In this document: in pieces, positions 50,401 to 58,062 of the stretch
Position numbering within the stretch: position 1 is the first letter of the stretch
Layout of the letters: the number at the start of each line of letters is the position of its first letter
Assembly: GCF_015624485.1 (NCBI RefSeq)
Contig: NZ_CP061378.1
Span: 4,526,001-4,590,000 of the forward strand
DNA length: 64,000 nt
Source of the DNA: Bradyrhizobium genosp. L
GTDB taxonomy: Bacteria; Pseudomonadota; Alphaproteobacteria; Rhizobiales; Xanthobacteraceae
Reading direction: 5' to 3'
Made by a program: the position numbers and the translations under genes
The notes under the pieces: model-generated
Told to the model about the DNA's origin: nothing
Databases searched by the model: none
Seen by the model: only the letters and a program-made list of their open reading frames with translations

Positions 50401-50974
50401 ACATCGCGATGCCGAGCAGGCCCATCTCGATCATTTCATGGATGCTGGAGGGGTAAAGGTAGGGCATCAGCGCGGAGATGAAGGCGTGGTCGGACTGATG
50501 CGGGACGGTGGAGGATTTTGCGCCATGGTCGTCACCGGCCAGGCAGAGCACGCCGCCATTCTTGGCCGAACCCGCCGCATTGCCGTGGCGGAACACGTCG
50601 CCGCAGCGGTCGACGCCCGGACCCTTGCCGTACCAGATGCCGACCACGCCGTCGTATGCGGCACCTGGCGAGAGACCGAGCTGCTGCGAGCCCCAGACCG
50701 CGGTCGCCGCGAGATCCTCGTTCACGCCGGGCTGGAATTTGACGTTGTATTGCTCGAGATGCTTGCGGGCGGCGAACAGCTGCTGGTCGTAGCCGCCGAG
50801 CGGGGAACCGCGATAGCCGGAGATGAAGCCCGCGGTGTTCAGCCCCGCGGCGCGGTCGCGTCTGATCTGCGCCATGGGCAGGCGGACCAGCGCCTGGATG
50901 CCGGTCAGGAAGACGTGGCCGGTGCCTTGGGTGTATTTCTGGTCGAGACTGATAGGACCCTGGTTGATTCCCAT
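47480..50974 (-). CDS. Indolepyruvate:ferredoxin oxidoreductase, fused alpha/beta type
   Basis: A 1164-residue enzyme that oxidatively decarboxylates aryl- or branched-chain 2-oxo acids to acyl-CoA while reducing ferredoxin. The N-terminal pyrimidine-binding half starts near 30; the ThDP/Mg motif GDGT occurs at about 500 (FANLGDGTYFHSG). A Fe-S region lies around 640-690 (CEGCGDCSVQSNC and CNKDYSCVKGFCPS). The gamma-type domain follows from about 725 (VGGVGGTGVLTIGALLG), and the C-terminal part is specific to this proteobacterial fused form. The ATG at 50974 follows GAGGG. It stands alone, with no ferredoxin gene adjacent. Confidence 0.93.
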   Translation of the reverse strand: MGINQGPISLDQKYTQGTGHVFLTGIQALVRLPMAQIRRDRAAGLNTAGFISGYRGSPLGGYDQQLFAARKHLEQYNVKFQPGVNEDLAATAVWGSQQLGLSPGAAYDGVVGIWYGKGPGVDRCGDVFRHGNAAGSAKNGGVLCLAGDDHGAKSSTVPHQSDHAFISALMPYLYPSSIHEMIEMGLLGIAMSRYSGCWVGMKVITETVETTAEIDLTDEMTPFVIPTDFELPPGGLNIRWPDDRFEQDRRLQNYKGFAAIAFARANKVNRITMDSPNARYGIMASGKSYEDIRQALRELGITPEIAAKIGIRLYKIGMPWPLEPEGVRNFAVGLEEIFIVEERREIVENQVKQELFNWRDDVRPRIVGKMDDHDKRFLTFAAELSVASLASSLTERLVRLNLNPEIADMLRAKADWFNGRQATQMQATAPVTRVPYFCSGCPHNTSTRVPEGSRALAGIGCHFMALWMNRSTETFTHMGGEGVPWVGIAPFTKENHIFANLGDGTYFHSGILAIRQSIASKANITYKILYNDAVAMTGGQRHDGDLSPQQITFQLHAEGIREIYLVSENPDAYPADSIAPGVKLFHRDELENVQKMCRDTKGTSAIVFVQTCAAEKRRRRKRGLMEDPQRRVLINPAVCEGCGDCSVQSNCISVEPLETELGRKRTINQSTCNKDYSCVKGFCPSFVTVDGGKLRQRAPTELGDIGALPEPASKPTLDKPYNIAVGGVGGTGVLTIGALLGMAAHIEGKASMILDMSGLAQKGGAVLSHVRLSEHTADVTCSRIVTGTADLVLAADEVVAASKDTITLCDATRTVGIINSHVIPTADFILNRDFNFQTRKVNSVLETEMRKDSAFVDFTKPAVALLGDSIATNIMMMGFAYQRGLLPLSAEAIEKAIEVNGVSIKMNTEAFRLGRLAAADPARLAAMMKGQDDDVAPAKTLDAMSLDEIVTHRMGLLTDYQNGRLAKRYRKLVDQVRDAATKGGYGEALPRAVAINYAKLLAYKDEYEVARLFTDGRFEKQLRDQFEGEYKFSFNLAPPILGGGLDAQGRPKKRAFGAWMMSAFRVLARFRFLRGTPLDIFGYNADRELERNLIAGYEKDVATVLGLLSPLNHDIAVELLSLPDRIRGYGPVKEKAIEEAKVRYAQLAADLANPPPAPRQLAAE

Positions 50975-51206
50975 TTAGCCCTCTTTCCTTGGTCGCGACG
51001 ACTTGTTTTAGCTAGTCATCCGAGCTTGTTAGAACCAGTCTATGTCGGATTTTCCGCCTCGCGCAGCACAATTCTGAGCCATGACAGCCGGCCCGCAAAA
51101 ATCGCAATTTCGTGCCGGGAGTATCGCAGCCACGTTTCGGTTTCTGTCGCAGGACAGGCTTGCGACGAAACGGCGTGACGCGTCCGGCAGATCGAACGGT
51201 GGATGA

Positions 51207-52433
51207 ATGCAGCGGCGATATCGAGCGGCGACGGCGATTCTGGCGGCTCTCATCTTGTGCGGTGCATTTGCGACGCCTGCGCGTGCGGCAGAGCCGTCCG
51301 ACGATGTGATCGCCCGCGGCAAGGCGCTCGCCGTCGCCGGCGACTGCGCGGGCTGCCATACGGCCGACCCCGCCAAGCCGTTCGCCGGCGGCAAGCGGAT
51401 CGACACGCCATTCGGCGCGGTGTTCTCGCCGAACCTTACCCCCGACCGCGATACCGGCATCGGCGGTTGGAGCAATGACGAGTTCGTCCGCGCGCTGCGC
51501 ACCGGGGTCTCGCCGACCGGCGCACATTATTATCCCGCCTTCCCCTACCCCTATTTCACCAGGCTGATCCGCGACGATATCCTCGCGATCCGCGCCTATC
51601 TCGGGACGCAGGCGCCGGTCAGCAACACTGCGCCACCGCCCGAGCTGCGCTGGCCGCTGAACTATCGGGTGCTGATGCGGGCCTGGAATGCGCTGTTCTT
51701 CACACCAGGAATCTTGCAGCCGGACCAGAGCAGGAGCGCGGAGTGGAATCGCGGCCGCTATCTGGTCGAGGGCCTCGGCCATTGCGGCGCCTGCCACACG
51801 CCGAAGAACGCCTTCGGCGCCGACAAGCGCCACCAGCCGTTCGGCGGCAGCATGGTCCAGAGCATGTTCGCACCAAGGCTCGATGGCGCCACGCGCGGCG
51901 GGCTGAAATCCTGGAGCGTCGACGATATCGTCGAGTACCTGCAGAGCGGCCGCAACGGGCACAGCCATGCCGGTCCCCTGATGTCGGAGGTCGTCGTCAA
52001 CTCGACCTCGAAGATGGGCGATGCCGACGTGCGCGCCATCGCGGTCTATCTCAAGAGCCTGCCCCCCGGTGCGCCGGAGCCCGCGGTCGCTCCGCCCTCG
52101 CCCGCGCAGATGAGCGACGGCGAGCGCATCTATCGCGGGGCCTGCGTCGCCTGCCATGAAGTCGACGGCTCCGGCAGCCCGCGGGTCTATCCGCCGTTGC
52201 CCGGCAACGCCAATCTGCAGTCGGCCAACCCGGCGAGCACGCTGCGCATCATCCTCGACGGCGCGCAAACCGTGACCACGCCGCGGGCGCCGAATTCGGG
52301 TTCGATGCCGGCCTATCCAAAACTCTCCGACCAGGAGGTCGCCGACGTCGCGACCTACATCCGCAACGCCTGGGGCAATGCGGCCACGGCGGTGACGGCG
52401 GACGACGTCGCGGCGGCGCGGAAGACGAAATAG
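51207..52433 (+). CDS. Tri-haem c-type cytochrome, alcohol/aldehyde dehydrogenase subunit-like
   Basis: A 408-residue exported protein (signal about 1-28, ending ARAA) with three CxxCH haem-c sites: CAGCH (Cys47, His51), CGACH (Cys193, His197) and CVACH (Cys313, His317). Distal methionines occur in suitable places, e.g. SGSMPAYPKLSDQEVADVATYIRN. The three-domain layout matches the cytochrome subunit of membrane-bound gluconate, sorbitol or alcohol dehydrogenases. No dehydrogenase gene is next to it, so its electron donor is unlinked. The TRIC-type gene converges on it with 4 bp between stop codons. Confidence 0.92.
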   Translation: MQRRYRAATAILAALILCGAFATPARAAEPSDDVIARGKALAVAGDCAGCHTADPAKPFAGGKRIDTPFGAVFSPNLTPDRDTGIGGWSNDEFVRALRTGVSPTGAHYYPAFPYPYFTRLIRDDILAIRAYLGTQAPVSNTAPPPELRWPLNYRVLMRAWNALFFTPGILQPDQSRSAEWNRGRYLVEGLGHCGACHTPKNAFGADKRHQPFGGSMVQSMFAPRLDGATRGGLKSWSVDDIVEYLQSGRNGHSHAGPLMSEVVVNSTSKMGDADVRAIAVYLKSLPPGAPEPAVAPPSPAQMSDGERIYRGACVACHEVDGSGSPRVYPPLPGNANLQSANPASTLRIILDGAQTVTTPRAPNSGSMPAYPKLSDQEVADVATYIRNAWGNAATAVTADDVAAARKTK

Positions 52434-52437
52434 CGGT

Positions 52438-53094
52438 TCACCGCTCCACGTCGCCGAACACGAACTTGGGCATCTCCCATTTGTAGCGGATGGCAAGCAG
52501 CCGGAAGCTCAGACCGAGCGCGAAGGTCAATACGGTCCAGAGCGTGTCGTTGAGGTGGAAGCCGAATGCGGTCGCATAGAACAGGCCGGTGACCACGGAG
52601 ACGCTGGCGTAGAGCTCGCTGCGGAACAGCAGCGGCACCTCGTTGCAGAGGATGTCGCGCAGCACGCCGCCGGCGCAGCCCGTGATCATGCCGGAGACGA
52701 TCACGATCGCCAGCGGCGCGTCGACCTGCCAGGCCACGTCGCAACCGGCCATCGTGAACACCACGAGCCCGATCGCATCGAGCACCAGAAAGGCGAGATT
52801 GAGCCTCACCACCAGCCGCGCCAGCAGGATGGTGATGAAGGCCGCCACGCCCGCGATCACGAGATAGATCGGATGCGCGACCCAGAGCAGCGGGTAATGC
52901 CCGAGCAACACGTCGCGGATGGTGCCGCCGCCGAGCGCGGTGATGGCGCCGAGCATGCAGACGCCGGCCCAATCCATGCTCCGCTTGCCTGCCGCGAGCG
53001 CCGCCGTCATCGACTGCGCCGCAACCGCGATGAACGAGAGCAGGTGCAGCACGGAATCGGTGGGCGGCAGGGTCCACATCGCAAAATGCCCCAT
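52438..53094 (-). CDS. TRIC-type (UPF0126) cation channel family protein
   Basis: A 218-residue inner-membrane protein with seven hydrophobic helices in two inverted triple-helix repeats. Each repeat has the Gly-rich motif: GGGTIRDVLLG (near 54-64) and GGVLRDILCNEVPLLF (near 142-157). Bacterial members resemble the trimeric intracellular cation channels; prokaryotic homologues conduct K+, and the physiological role is unclear. The ATG at 53094 is used. A 10-bp palindrome lies behind the start at 53103-53128. Confidence 0.9.
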   Translation of the reverse strand: MGHFAMWTLPPTDSVLHLLSFIAVAAQSMTAALAAGKRSMDWAGVCMLGAITALGGGTIRDVLLGHYPLLWVAHPIYLVIAGVAAFITILLARLVVRLNLAFLVLDAIGLVVFTMAGCDVAWQVDAPLAIVIVSGMITGCAGGVLRDILCNEVPLLFRSELYASVSVVTGLFYATAFGFHLNDTLWTVLTFALGLSFRLLAIRYKWEMPKFVFGDVER

Positions 53095-53102
53095 GGAACG
53101 GC

Positions 53103-53128
53103 ATGGAACCGGGAATCGCCGGTTCCAT
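53103..53128. promoter_or_regulatory. 10-bp perfect palindrome between divergent genes
   Basis: ATGGAACCGG (53103-53112) and CCGGTTCCAT (53119-53128) are perfect inverted copies around GAATCG. It lies in the 128-bp divergent promoter region between the TRIC gene and the gene at 53223, where it could be an operator; no factor is known. Confidence 0.4.
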
Positions 53129-53222
53129 CATGAACGGGTTGCAACATTGGCGCGGAACATCCTCCGGCGCCAGCGATTGTCCATGGCGTTTAGCTTTGGG
53201 GTGCTAACGGAGGAACGAATCA

Positions 53223-53663
53223 ATGACCTACGATCCCAACGATCCGTACCGCGCCAGTATGAGTGATGAAGAGGCCCGGCGTCAGGCACGCTTCAACAGC
53301 CTCGACAACGAGCTGCAGCCGGATCCGGAGCTTCAGGAAGGCCCGGCCAGCGCCACCAAGATTGCAATGTTCGCAGTTGCGATCGCGGTCGTGCTGGGTG
53401 CGCTGTTCTATGGGCTGAATAACACGTCGGTGAACCAGGCCCAGACCACGCCGTCGACCCAGACCGCCCAGACCCAGCCCGCCAATCCGGCCGGAGCCCC
53501 TCCGGGCATGCGTGACGTGACGCCGAAGCCGAATGGCCAGCCCGGCATGACCACCGGTGCTGCGCCGGCACAGCCGGCGGCTCCTCCCGCCGCCAAGCCG
53601 ACCGGCCAGGACATCGACCGTTCGGCCACGCCGTCCAATTCGACCGGCGACAAGAACCAGTAA
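53223..53663 (+). CDS. Single-pass membrane protein with Pro/Thr/Gln-rich tail, 146 aa
   Basis: The cytosolic N-terminus (about 1-45) is polar (SMSDEEARRQARFNSLDNEL). A membrane helix (about 47-66: AMFAVAIAVVLGALFYGLN) follows, then an extended low-complexity periplasmic tail rich in Thr, Gln, Pro, Ala and Gly. I know no function; the tail is likely unstructured. The start is supported by GGAGG 9 nt before the ATG. A strong hairpin terminator follows. Confidence 0.75.
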   Translation: MTYDPNDPYRASMSDEEARRQARFNSLDNELQPDPELQEGPASATKIAMFAVAIAVVLGALFYGLNNTSVNQAQTTPSTQTAQTQPANPAGAPPGMRDVTPKPNGQPGMTTGAAPAQPAAPPAAKPTGQDIDRSATPSNSTGDKNQ

Positions 53664-53687
53664 TCTGCTCCAACACACCTACGACGC

Positions 53688-53711
53688 GCAGCGGGCCAAT
53701 CGGCCCGCTGC
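53688..53711. terminator. Rho-independent terminator between convergent genes
   Basis: GCAGCGGGCC (53688-53697) and GGCCCGCTGC (53702-53711) form a perfect 10-bp stem with an AATC loop, followed by TTGTTT on the plus strand. It serves the gene ending at 53663 and, on the other strand, the gene ending at 53725. Confidence 0.7.
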
Positions 53712-53724
53712 TTGTTTGCGTCGT

Positions 53725-54537
53725 CTATTTGAACATCTTGTTGAGTTCGCCGCCGGGATAGCCATTGGCGAATTCGGTGAAAGTGCCCTTCTCGGCCATC
53801 TCCTTGGCGGCTTTCATGACGCCGGTCCATGCCATCCGCGCCAGCGTGCCGCCCACGCTGATCCGGCGCACGCCGAGTTCGGCGACCTTTTGCAGCGACA
53901 GGTCGGAGGCACCGCCGATCAACAGATTGACCGGCTTCGGCGCCACCGCCTTCACGACCGCGGCAATCTCCTCGCTGGTCCCGATACCCGGCGCATAGAG
54001 CACATCGGCTCCGGCATCCGCGTAGGCCTGCAGCCGTTCGATCACCAGCTTCAGATCCTTGACGCCCCGCAGGATGGCTTCGCAGCGGCCGGTGAGCAGC
54101 ACACCGCTGTCGCCGATCGCCTTGCGCGCGGCCTTGATGCGCTCGACCGCAAGCTTATGCTCGAACAGCGGATTGGCGGCATCGCCGGTGAAATCCTCGA
54201 TCGAGAGCCCGGCGACGCCGGTCTTGACTGCGCGCGCGACATTGACGGCGACTTTCTCTGGTTCGACCGCGAAGCCGTCCTCATAGTCCGCATTGACGGG
54301 GATATCGACCGCCGCGCACACCGCGGTGAGATGATTGCAGACGTCGTCGACGGTGACGTCGTTGTCGGGCTTGCCGATGGTCCAGGCAAAGCCCGCGCTG
54401 GTCGAGGCCAGCGCCTTGAAGCCGAGATGCTGGAGCGCCAGCGCACTGCCGACATCGAACGGGTTCGGAATGATGAAGCATCCGCTCTCGTGCATCTTCT
54501 TGAAGGTGGTACGTTTGTCAGCAGTTGTCACTGGCAT
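53725..54537 (-). CDS. Isocitrate lyase / PEP mutase superfamily protein
   Basis: A 270-residue TIM-barrel enzyme. The substrate/metal region STSAGFAWTIGKPD and VNADYEDGF (near 79-87), together with SIEDFTGD (near 109) and TGRCEAIL, follow the PEP mutase-like pattern. The KKCG lysine/cysteine motif of true isocitrate lyase is not present; TGRCE stands there. Family reactions include phosphonopyruvate hydrolysis, oxaloacetate decarboxylation and 2-methylisocitrate cleavage. The ATG at 54537 follows CGGGAGAG. It is upstream of no phosphonate genes, so the reaction is open. Confidence 0.87.
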   Translation of the reverse strand: MPVTTADKRTTFKKMHESGCFIIPNPFDVGSALALQHLGFKALASTSAGFAWTIGKPDNDVTVDDVCNHLTAVCAAVDIPVNADYEDGFAVEPEKVAVNVARAVKTGVAGLSIEDFTGDAANPLFEHKLAVERIKAARKAIGDSGVLLTGRCEAILRGVKDLKLVIERLQAYADAGADVLYAPGIGTSEEIAAVVKAVAPKPVNLLIGGASDLSLQKVAELGVRRISVGGTLARMAWTGVMKAAKEMAEKGTFTEFANGYPGGELNKMFK

Positions 54538-54592
54538 CGTTCTCTCCCGGTTGAGTTGGCCGCGCAGAGATAGGCACGCGGCCATCCGCGCG

Positions 54593-54943
54593 CTAGTGCT
54601 TCTCGTGAACCGTGCGGCTGTCCTTCGGCGCCTGATCGCGTTCGTTCAGACCGTAATCCCTCATCACGCTTGCGACCCGCAAGCGGTAGTTCTCGAAGAT
54701 CTTCGCACGGCCCTTGGCCTGGGTGCGGCGATGCTCGATCGTGTTGCGCCAGGCCTCGACCGCGGCTTCGTCGCGAAAGAACGACAGCGACACGAACTTG
54801 CCCTTCTCGGTGATGCTCTCGAACCGCTCGACCGAGATGAAGCCGTCGATCTGCTGCAGGATCGGTTTCAGTTCGGCGGCGAGGTCGAAATAGTGCTGCC
54901 GCTCATCCGGCTTGGGCCAGACTTCGAAGATCACGGCGATCAT
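54593..54943 (-). CDS. Antibiotic-biosynthesis-monooxygenase (ABM)-fold protein
   Basis: A 116-residue protein of the dimeric alpha/beta-barrel (ABM) superfamily: VIFEVWPKPDERQHYFDLAAEL, then DGFISVERFES, KFVSLSFFRDEAAVEAWRN and IFENYRLRVASV. Such proteins include monooxygenases, haem-degrading enzymes and unassigned single-domain forms. The ATG at 54943 follows GGAGG at 5 nt. It lies between the PEP mutase-like gene (55 bp) and the NIPSNAP-like gene, all on the same strand. Confidence 0.85.
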   Translation of the reverse strand: MIAVIFEVWPKPDERQHYFDLAAELKPILQQIDGFISVERFESITEKGKFVSLSFFRDEAAVEAWRNTIEHRRTQAKGRAKIFENYRLRVASVMRDYGLNERDQAPKDSRTVHEKH

Positions 54944-54975
54944 GGGCGCCTCCGCAAATTGTCGTTGTGAGCCGA

Positions 54976-55284
54976 CTATAGCTCGACCTTGCGCAGAAAG
55001 GTCCGCTCCTCCGCCAGGATGAAGCGGTTTTCTTCCGCGAAATTGAAATTCGCCATGCCCTCGCTGTCCTGGCGCAGCCGTGCCCGATAGGCCTCGTAGG
55101 CGGCGAGGTTTTCGAACGAGATCAGCGCGAAGGCGATGTTGTTGGTGCCCTCATGCGGCATCCAGTAGCCGAGCAGATCGCCGCCGCAGCGCGGGATGAT
55201 CGAGAGCCAGTTCTTCGCATACTGCTCGAACATCGCGCGCTTGAACGGATCGAGCTGGTAGCGAATGAAGACGGTGACGGTCAT
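54976..55284 (-). CDS. NIPSNAP-family protein
   Basis: A 102-residue dimeric alpha/beta-barrel protein, with [23 protein letters not shown], the [10 protein letters not shown] segment, and [22 protein letters not shown] as in NIPSNAP family members. The biochemical function is unknown in bacteria. The ATG at 55284 follows GAGGAG at 7 nt; longer in-frame readings pass through the divergent ArsR gene on the other strand and are spurious. It is divergent from the ArsR gene at 55363 with 78 bp between, so the latter could control it. Confidence 0.83.
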   Translation of the reverse strand: MTVTVFIRYQLDPFKRAMFEQYAKNWLSIIPRCGGDLLGYWMPHEGTNNIAFALISFENLAAYEAYRARLRQDSEGMANFNFAEENRFILAEERTFLRKVEL

Positions 55285-55362
55285 GATGACACTCCTCGCA
55301 ATGACGGCATGGTGAGAGACTACCGCCTTGCCCGACGTCGATGCTTCGGCTATCATCGAACT

Positions 55363-56058
55363 ATGAAATCCGGACCCGACATCTCCCGGATCGCCGCGTT
55401 GGTCGGCGATCCCGCCCGCTGCAACATGCTGACCGCGCTCCTGACCGGCCGCGCGCTGACCGCGAGTGAGCTCGCGCAGGAAGCCGGCGTCACGCCGCAG
55501 ACCGCGAGCTCGCATCTTGCCAAGCTCGAAGCCGGCGGACTGATCGAGCCGGAGAAGCAGGGGCGCCACCGCTACTACCGTCTCACCGGCCCCGACGTCG
55601 CCAGCGTGCTCGAAGGCTTGCAGGGCATCGCCGCCCGCGCCGGCCACATGCGCGTGCGCACCGGGCCGAAGGATCCGGCGCTGCGCCGCGCCCGCATCTG
55701 CTACGACCACCTCGCCGGCGATCTCGGCGTGCAGATGCTCGACAGCATGAAGCGGCAGAGGCTGGTGCGCCAGAGCAAGCAGGCGATCGAGCTGACCGGC
55801 GACGGCAAGCGCTTCATGGCCGAACAGCTGCAGATCGACGCCGATGCGCTGACGCATCCGCGCCGTCCGGTGTGCAAGGCCTGCCTCGACTGGAGCGAGC
55901 GGCGCCACCATCTCGCCGGCACGCTCGGCGCCGCGCTGATGGACCGCTTCACCGAGCTGAAATGGGCGGCGCGTGACGCTGTGCCGGGCAGCCGCGTGGT
56001 CAACTTCTCGCGCAACGGCGAGAAGCGCTTTGCGGCGCTGTTCGGGGCGGATGAATAA
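55363..56058 (+). CDS. ArsR-family winged-helix transcriptional regulator with long C-terminal domain
   Basis: A 231-residue DNA-binding protein. Its first 90 residues are an ArsR/SmtB-like winged helix ([58 protein letters not shown]). The C-terminal part (about 100-231) has a Cys/His region ([10 protein letters not shown], then [18 protein letters not shown]) typical of the longer COG0640 regulators. The canonical ELCVCDL metal motif is absent, so it may sense something other than metal. It is divergent from the NIPSNAP-like gene, the most likely target. Confidence 0.87.
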   Translation: MKSGPDISRIAALVGDPARCNMLTALLTGRALTASELAQEAGVTPQTASSHLAKLEAGGLIEPEKQGRHRYYRLTGPDVASVLEGLQGIAARAGHMRVRTGPKDPALRRARICYDHLAGDLGVQMLDSMKRQRLVRQSKQAIELTGDGKRFMAEQLQIDADALTHPRRPVCKACLDWSERRHHLAGTLGAALMDRFTELKWAARDAVPGSRVVNFSRNGEKRFAALFGADE

Positions 56059-56328
56059 CCGCGCGCATTTCGTGTCGATGGCGATGAATGCGCCGCGCAT
56101 CGTTTCTCGTGGCTGCGAAATATGACGAATTGTTACTCGGCCTCCTTGCGGCGTGCTGACGCAGCCATGCCTCGCGACATGATGGCCCGCAACATTCATG
56201 TCGCATTCAGCCCGCAAGATTATGGTCGGCGACATCGGGCACGGCTTCTGCAATGATCCGGCCGGGCGAATCGGTAGAGTGAAAGTTTGTTGCGGTGCCG
56301 CGGCGCGGCCCATATCAAAGGAGAGACC

Positions 56329-56577
56329 ATGAAGTATCTTTTTGCAGCAGCAGTTTTGGTGACGACCGCATTCGCCGGCATGAGCGCAGCTGAGGCTGCC
56401 GGCGGTTGCGGCCCCGGCTTCCATCGCGGCCCCTATGGCGGATGCGCCAGGAATCGCGGTGACGTCGTCGTTGTCCCCGGCGCCGTCGTCGTCGAACGCC
56501 CGGTGGTGGTGGTGCCGCGCGGTCGCGGCTGCGGCCCGGGCTTCATGTGGCGCGCCGGCCGTTGCCGTCCGATCTGA
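56329..56577 (+). CDS. Small secreted GCG-motif protein (GCG_CRPN-like), 82 aa
   Basis: A signal peptide (about 1-23, ending AEAA) precedes the motif [18 protein letters not shown], which is close to the GCG...C-x-PN prefix that I associate with a family of rhizobial exported proteins; the last part reads CARN here. A Val-rich stretch ([17 protein letters not shown], about 48-64) and a second GCGPGF motif (about 68-73) follow. The ATG at 56329 follows AAGGAGAG. A clear terminator follows. Function unknown. Confidence 0.78.
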   Translation: MKYLFAAAVLVTTAFAGMSAAEAAGGCGPGFHRGPYGGCARNRGDVVVVPGAVVVERPVVVVPRGRGCGPGFMWRAGRCRPI

Positions 56578-56603
56578 GCGCGGCGCGATCCGAGCAAACA
56601 AAA

Positions 56604-56625
56604 CCCCGCCACGTGCGGGGTTTTT
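56604..56625 (+). terminator. Rho-independent terminator after the GCG-motif gene
   Basis: CCCCGC (56604-56609) and GCGGGG (56615-56620) form a stem with a CACGT loop, followed by TTTTTCTTTT. It is 27 bp past the stop codon and has the best T run in the window. Confidence 0.85.
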
Positions 56626-56671
56626 CTTTTGCGACGAGCACGCCAAAAGCGGTTCACTCAAGTCCGATATC

Positions 56672-56989
56672 TCACCAGTGCCGGTGATGATGACGCCAGT
56701 GCCGGCGCCAATGACGGCGATGCCAGCCCCAGTGCCGGTGATGCCAGCGCCGGTGCCAGTGGCGATGATGCCAGCCGCCATGACGATGATGCCAGCGCAC
56801 CTCTTCCGGCTTGAGGCGCGCGACTTCCGCGTCCGTGGTGACGGCGGGACGCGCATCCCCGGCCGTCGGCAATTGGGCATCCTGGTTGAGCGGATGCGGC
56901 GCGAGCGGCGCCGCCTCCGCAGCGCTGGCGAAGGCCGCGGTGCCCGCGGCGACACCGAAGGCGATCCTGAGAAAATCCCGACGTTCCAT
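56672..56989 (-). CDS. Tat-targeted protein with His/Trp/Arg-only C-terminal tail, 105 aa
   Basis: The N-terminus carries a twin-arginine signal ([16 protein letters not shown], cleavage near AEAA, about 27). A Pro/Ala/Asp linker follows to about residue 60 ([18 protein letters not shown]). The last 40 residues are almost only His, Trp and Arg, with some Gly, in a pattern such as HHRHWHRRW repeated. This is a strong candidate for transition-metal or haem binding after export in folded form; that is inference. The ATG at 56989 follows GGGAGATG. It converges on the GCG-motif gene and its terminator. The DNA of the tail is a degenerate short-period repeat. Confidence 0.77.
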   Translation of the reverse strand: MERRDFLRIAFGVAAGTAAFASAAEAAPLAPHPLNQDAQLPTAGDARPAVTTDAEVARLKPEEVRWHHRHGGWHHRHWHRRWHHRHWGWHRRHWRRHWRHHHRHW

Positions 56990-57125
56990 GACATCTCCCT
57001 TTCGCAGAGTTGGACGACCTGCAGCGCAAGTCTGATGGCGCCGATCTGAATGGCCGGTGAATTCTGCGTTCACCTTCATGAAACCGGCCTGCTGCGTGAC
57101 GTCACATAATTTACCGTCTCTCCCC

Positions 57126-57249
57126 TCGTCGTCCCGGCGAAGGCCGGGACCCATACGCCGCGGCGGATGTTGTTGAAGGGACTCGTCATTCCGGCGGGGC
57201 CTGACAATGATCTTCGGTGGCTATAGGTCCCGGCCTTCGCCGGGACGAC
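57126..57249. repeat. Dispersed inverted repeat (GTCGTCCCGGCGAAGGCC type)
   Basis: Arms at 57126-57152 and 57226-57249 are inverted copies, each with a GGCGAAGGCC hairpin. It abuts the left end of repeat copy 2, as part of a 1.07-kb gene-free region (56990-58062). Confidence 0.85.
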
Positions 57250-57288
57250 ACCGAGTTTGTTGCAAGATCTCGCAAAACAATCGGTGTC

Positions 57289-57815
57289 GTCCTCCGCGCA
57301 TGCGGGGGATCCAGTATTCCAGAGACGCTGGTGCTTGAGCCGAGAGGCCGCGGCGTACTGGGTCGCCCGATTAAATCGGGCGATGACAGCGGGGGTGGGG
57401 ATGTAGCTTCGCGCTCTCGCGACATGAGTTGTCCGAGTTTTGCTTCTCGTTTCGCCCTCTCGCTTTGTAGAGGGCGCAGGGAAAGCCGGGTGCCGATCGC
57501 ACCCATGGGTCCCGTGCAACAAAAAGCACGGGAGTAGGACCACAGGTGTAACCGGGAACAACCCGGCTTTCCCTGCGCGATGGGTTACGGCTTATACGTG
57601 CTCGCCCCGGCGAGACTGGGCTTTTGTGTCACCGTCATCCCTGAGAAGCGCTAGCTTCTCAAAGGAATCAACACCTGCCACTAGGGCGTCAGGCCTGCAC
57701 GATTTCACCGTCCGCCTTGCGCGCGCTTCGTCCTCGCGCGCTTGGCGTCCACCGCATCTCACCGCAACACTCATGACGACCGCGAAGCGCCCCTCGATCG
57801 GGTGAGACGGGACAT
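57289..57815. repeat. Dispersed repeat of about 530 bp, copy 2
   Basis: This copy aligns with 18376-18903 in the same orientation. The conserved centre (57454-57635) differs by one substitution from copy 1. The stretch 57636-57676 is unrelated to its counterpart (it has CATCCCTGAGAAGCGCTAGCTTC, itself a small palindrome), after which similarity resumes. It has no transposase. The AT-rich 57816-58062 behind it may hold the promoter of the gene at 58063; I see no gene there. Confidence 0.9.
57474..57578. other. RNA-like structured core of the dispersed repeat, copy 2
   Basis: The same perfect 18-bp inverted repeat (57474-57491 with 57561-57578) encloses the same two hairpins as copy 1. The single difference within it (T in copy 1, C here) lies in the 5-nt loop of the GGGTGC/GCACCC hairpin, so the stems are unchanged. 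Confidence 0.5.
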
Positions 57816-58062
57816 CTATACACCAAATCACTCTTCCGATAAAACGAATTATTTTTTTGCAGCGGGATTGACGGGTTTTGCTGAGTTGCCCGTCGTGTTG
57901 GATTTGTCACACGTCGCGACAGCGCCATGCGAATTGCGCGGGGGTGAGATGATCGTAAATTTCGCGCGCGCCGCCTGCGCGAGCGGATGCTATGGATGCA
58001 TCGCAGCGAAATGAGCGCGAAGCGGACATCAACCGCTCGCGCCGCGAATGGGAGTGACCGCC

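Noticed and set aside
49031..51178. A 715-codon plus-strand reading
   Set aside because: It is antisense to the indolepyruvate oxidoreductase gene, whose ThDP and Fe-S motifs are clear.
53153..53190. EcfG promoter upstream of the gene at 53223
   Set aside because: GGAAC and CGTT are present, but the spacer is about 28 nt instead of 16-17.
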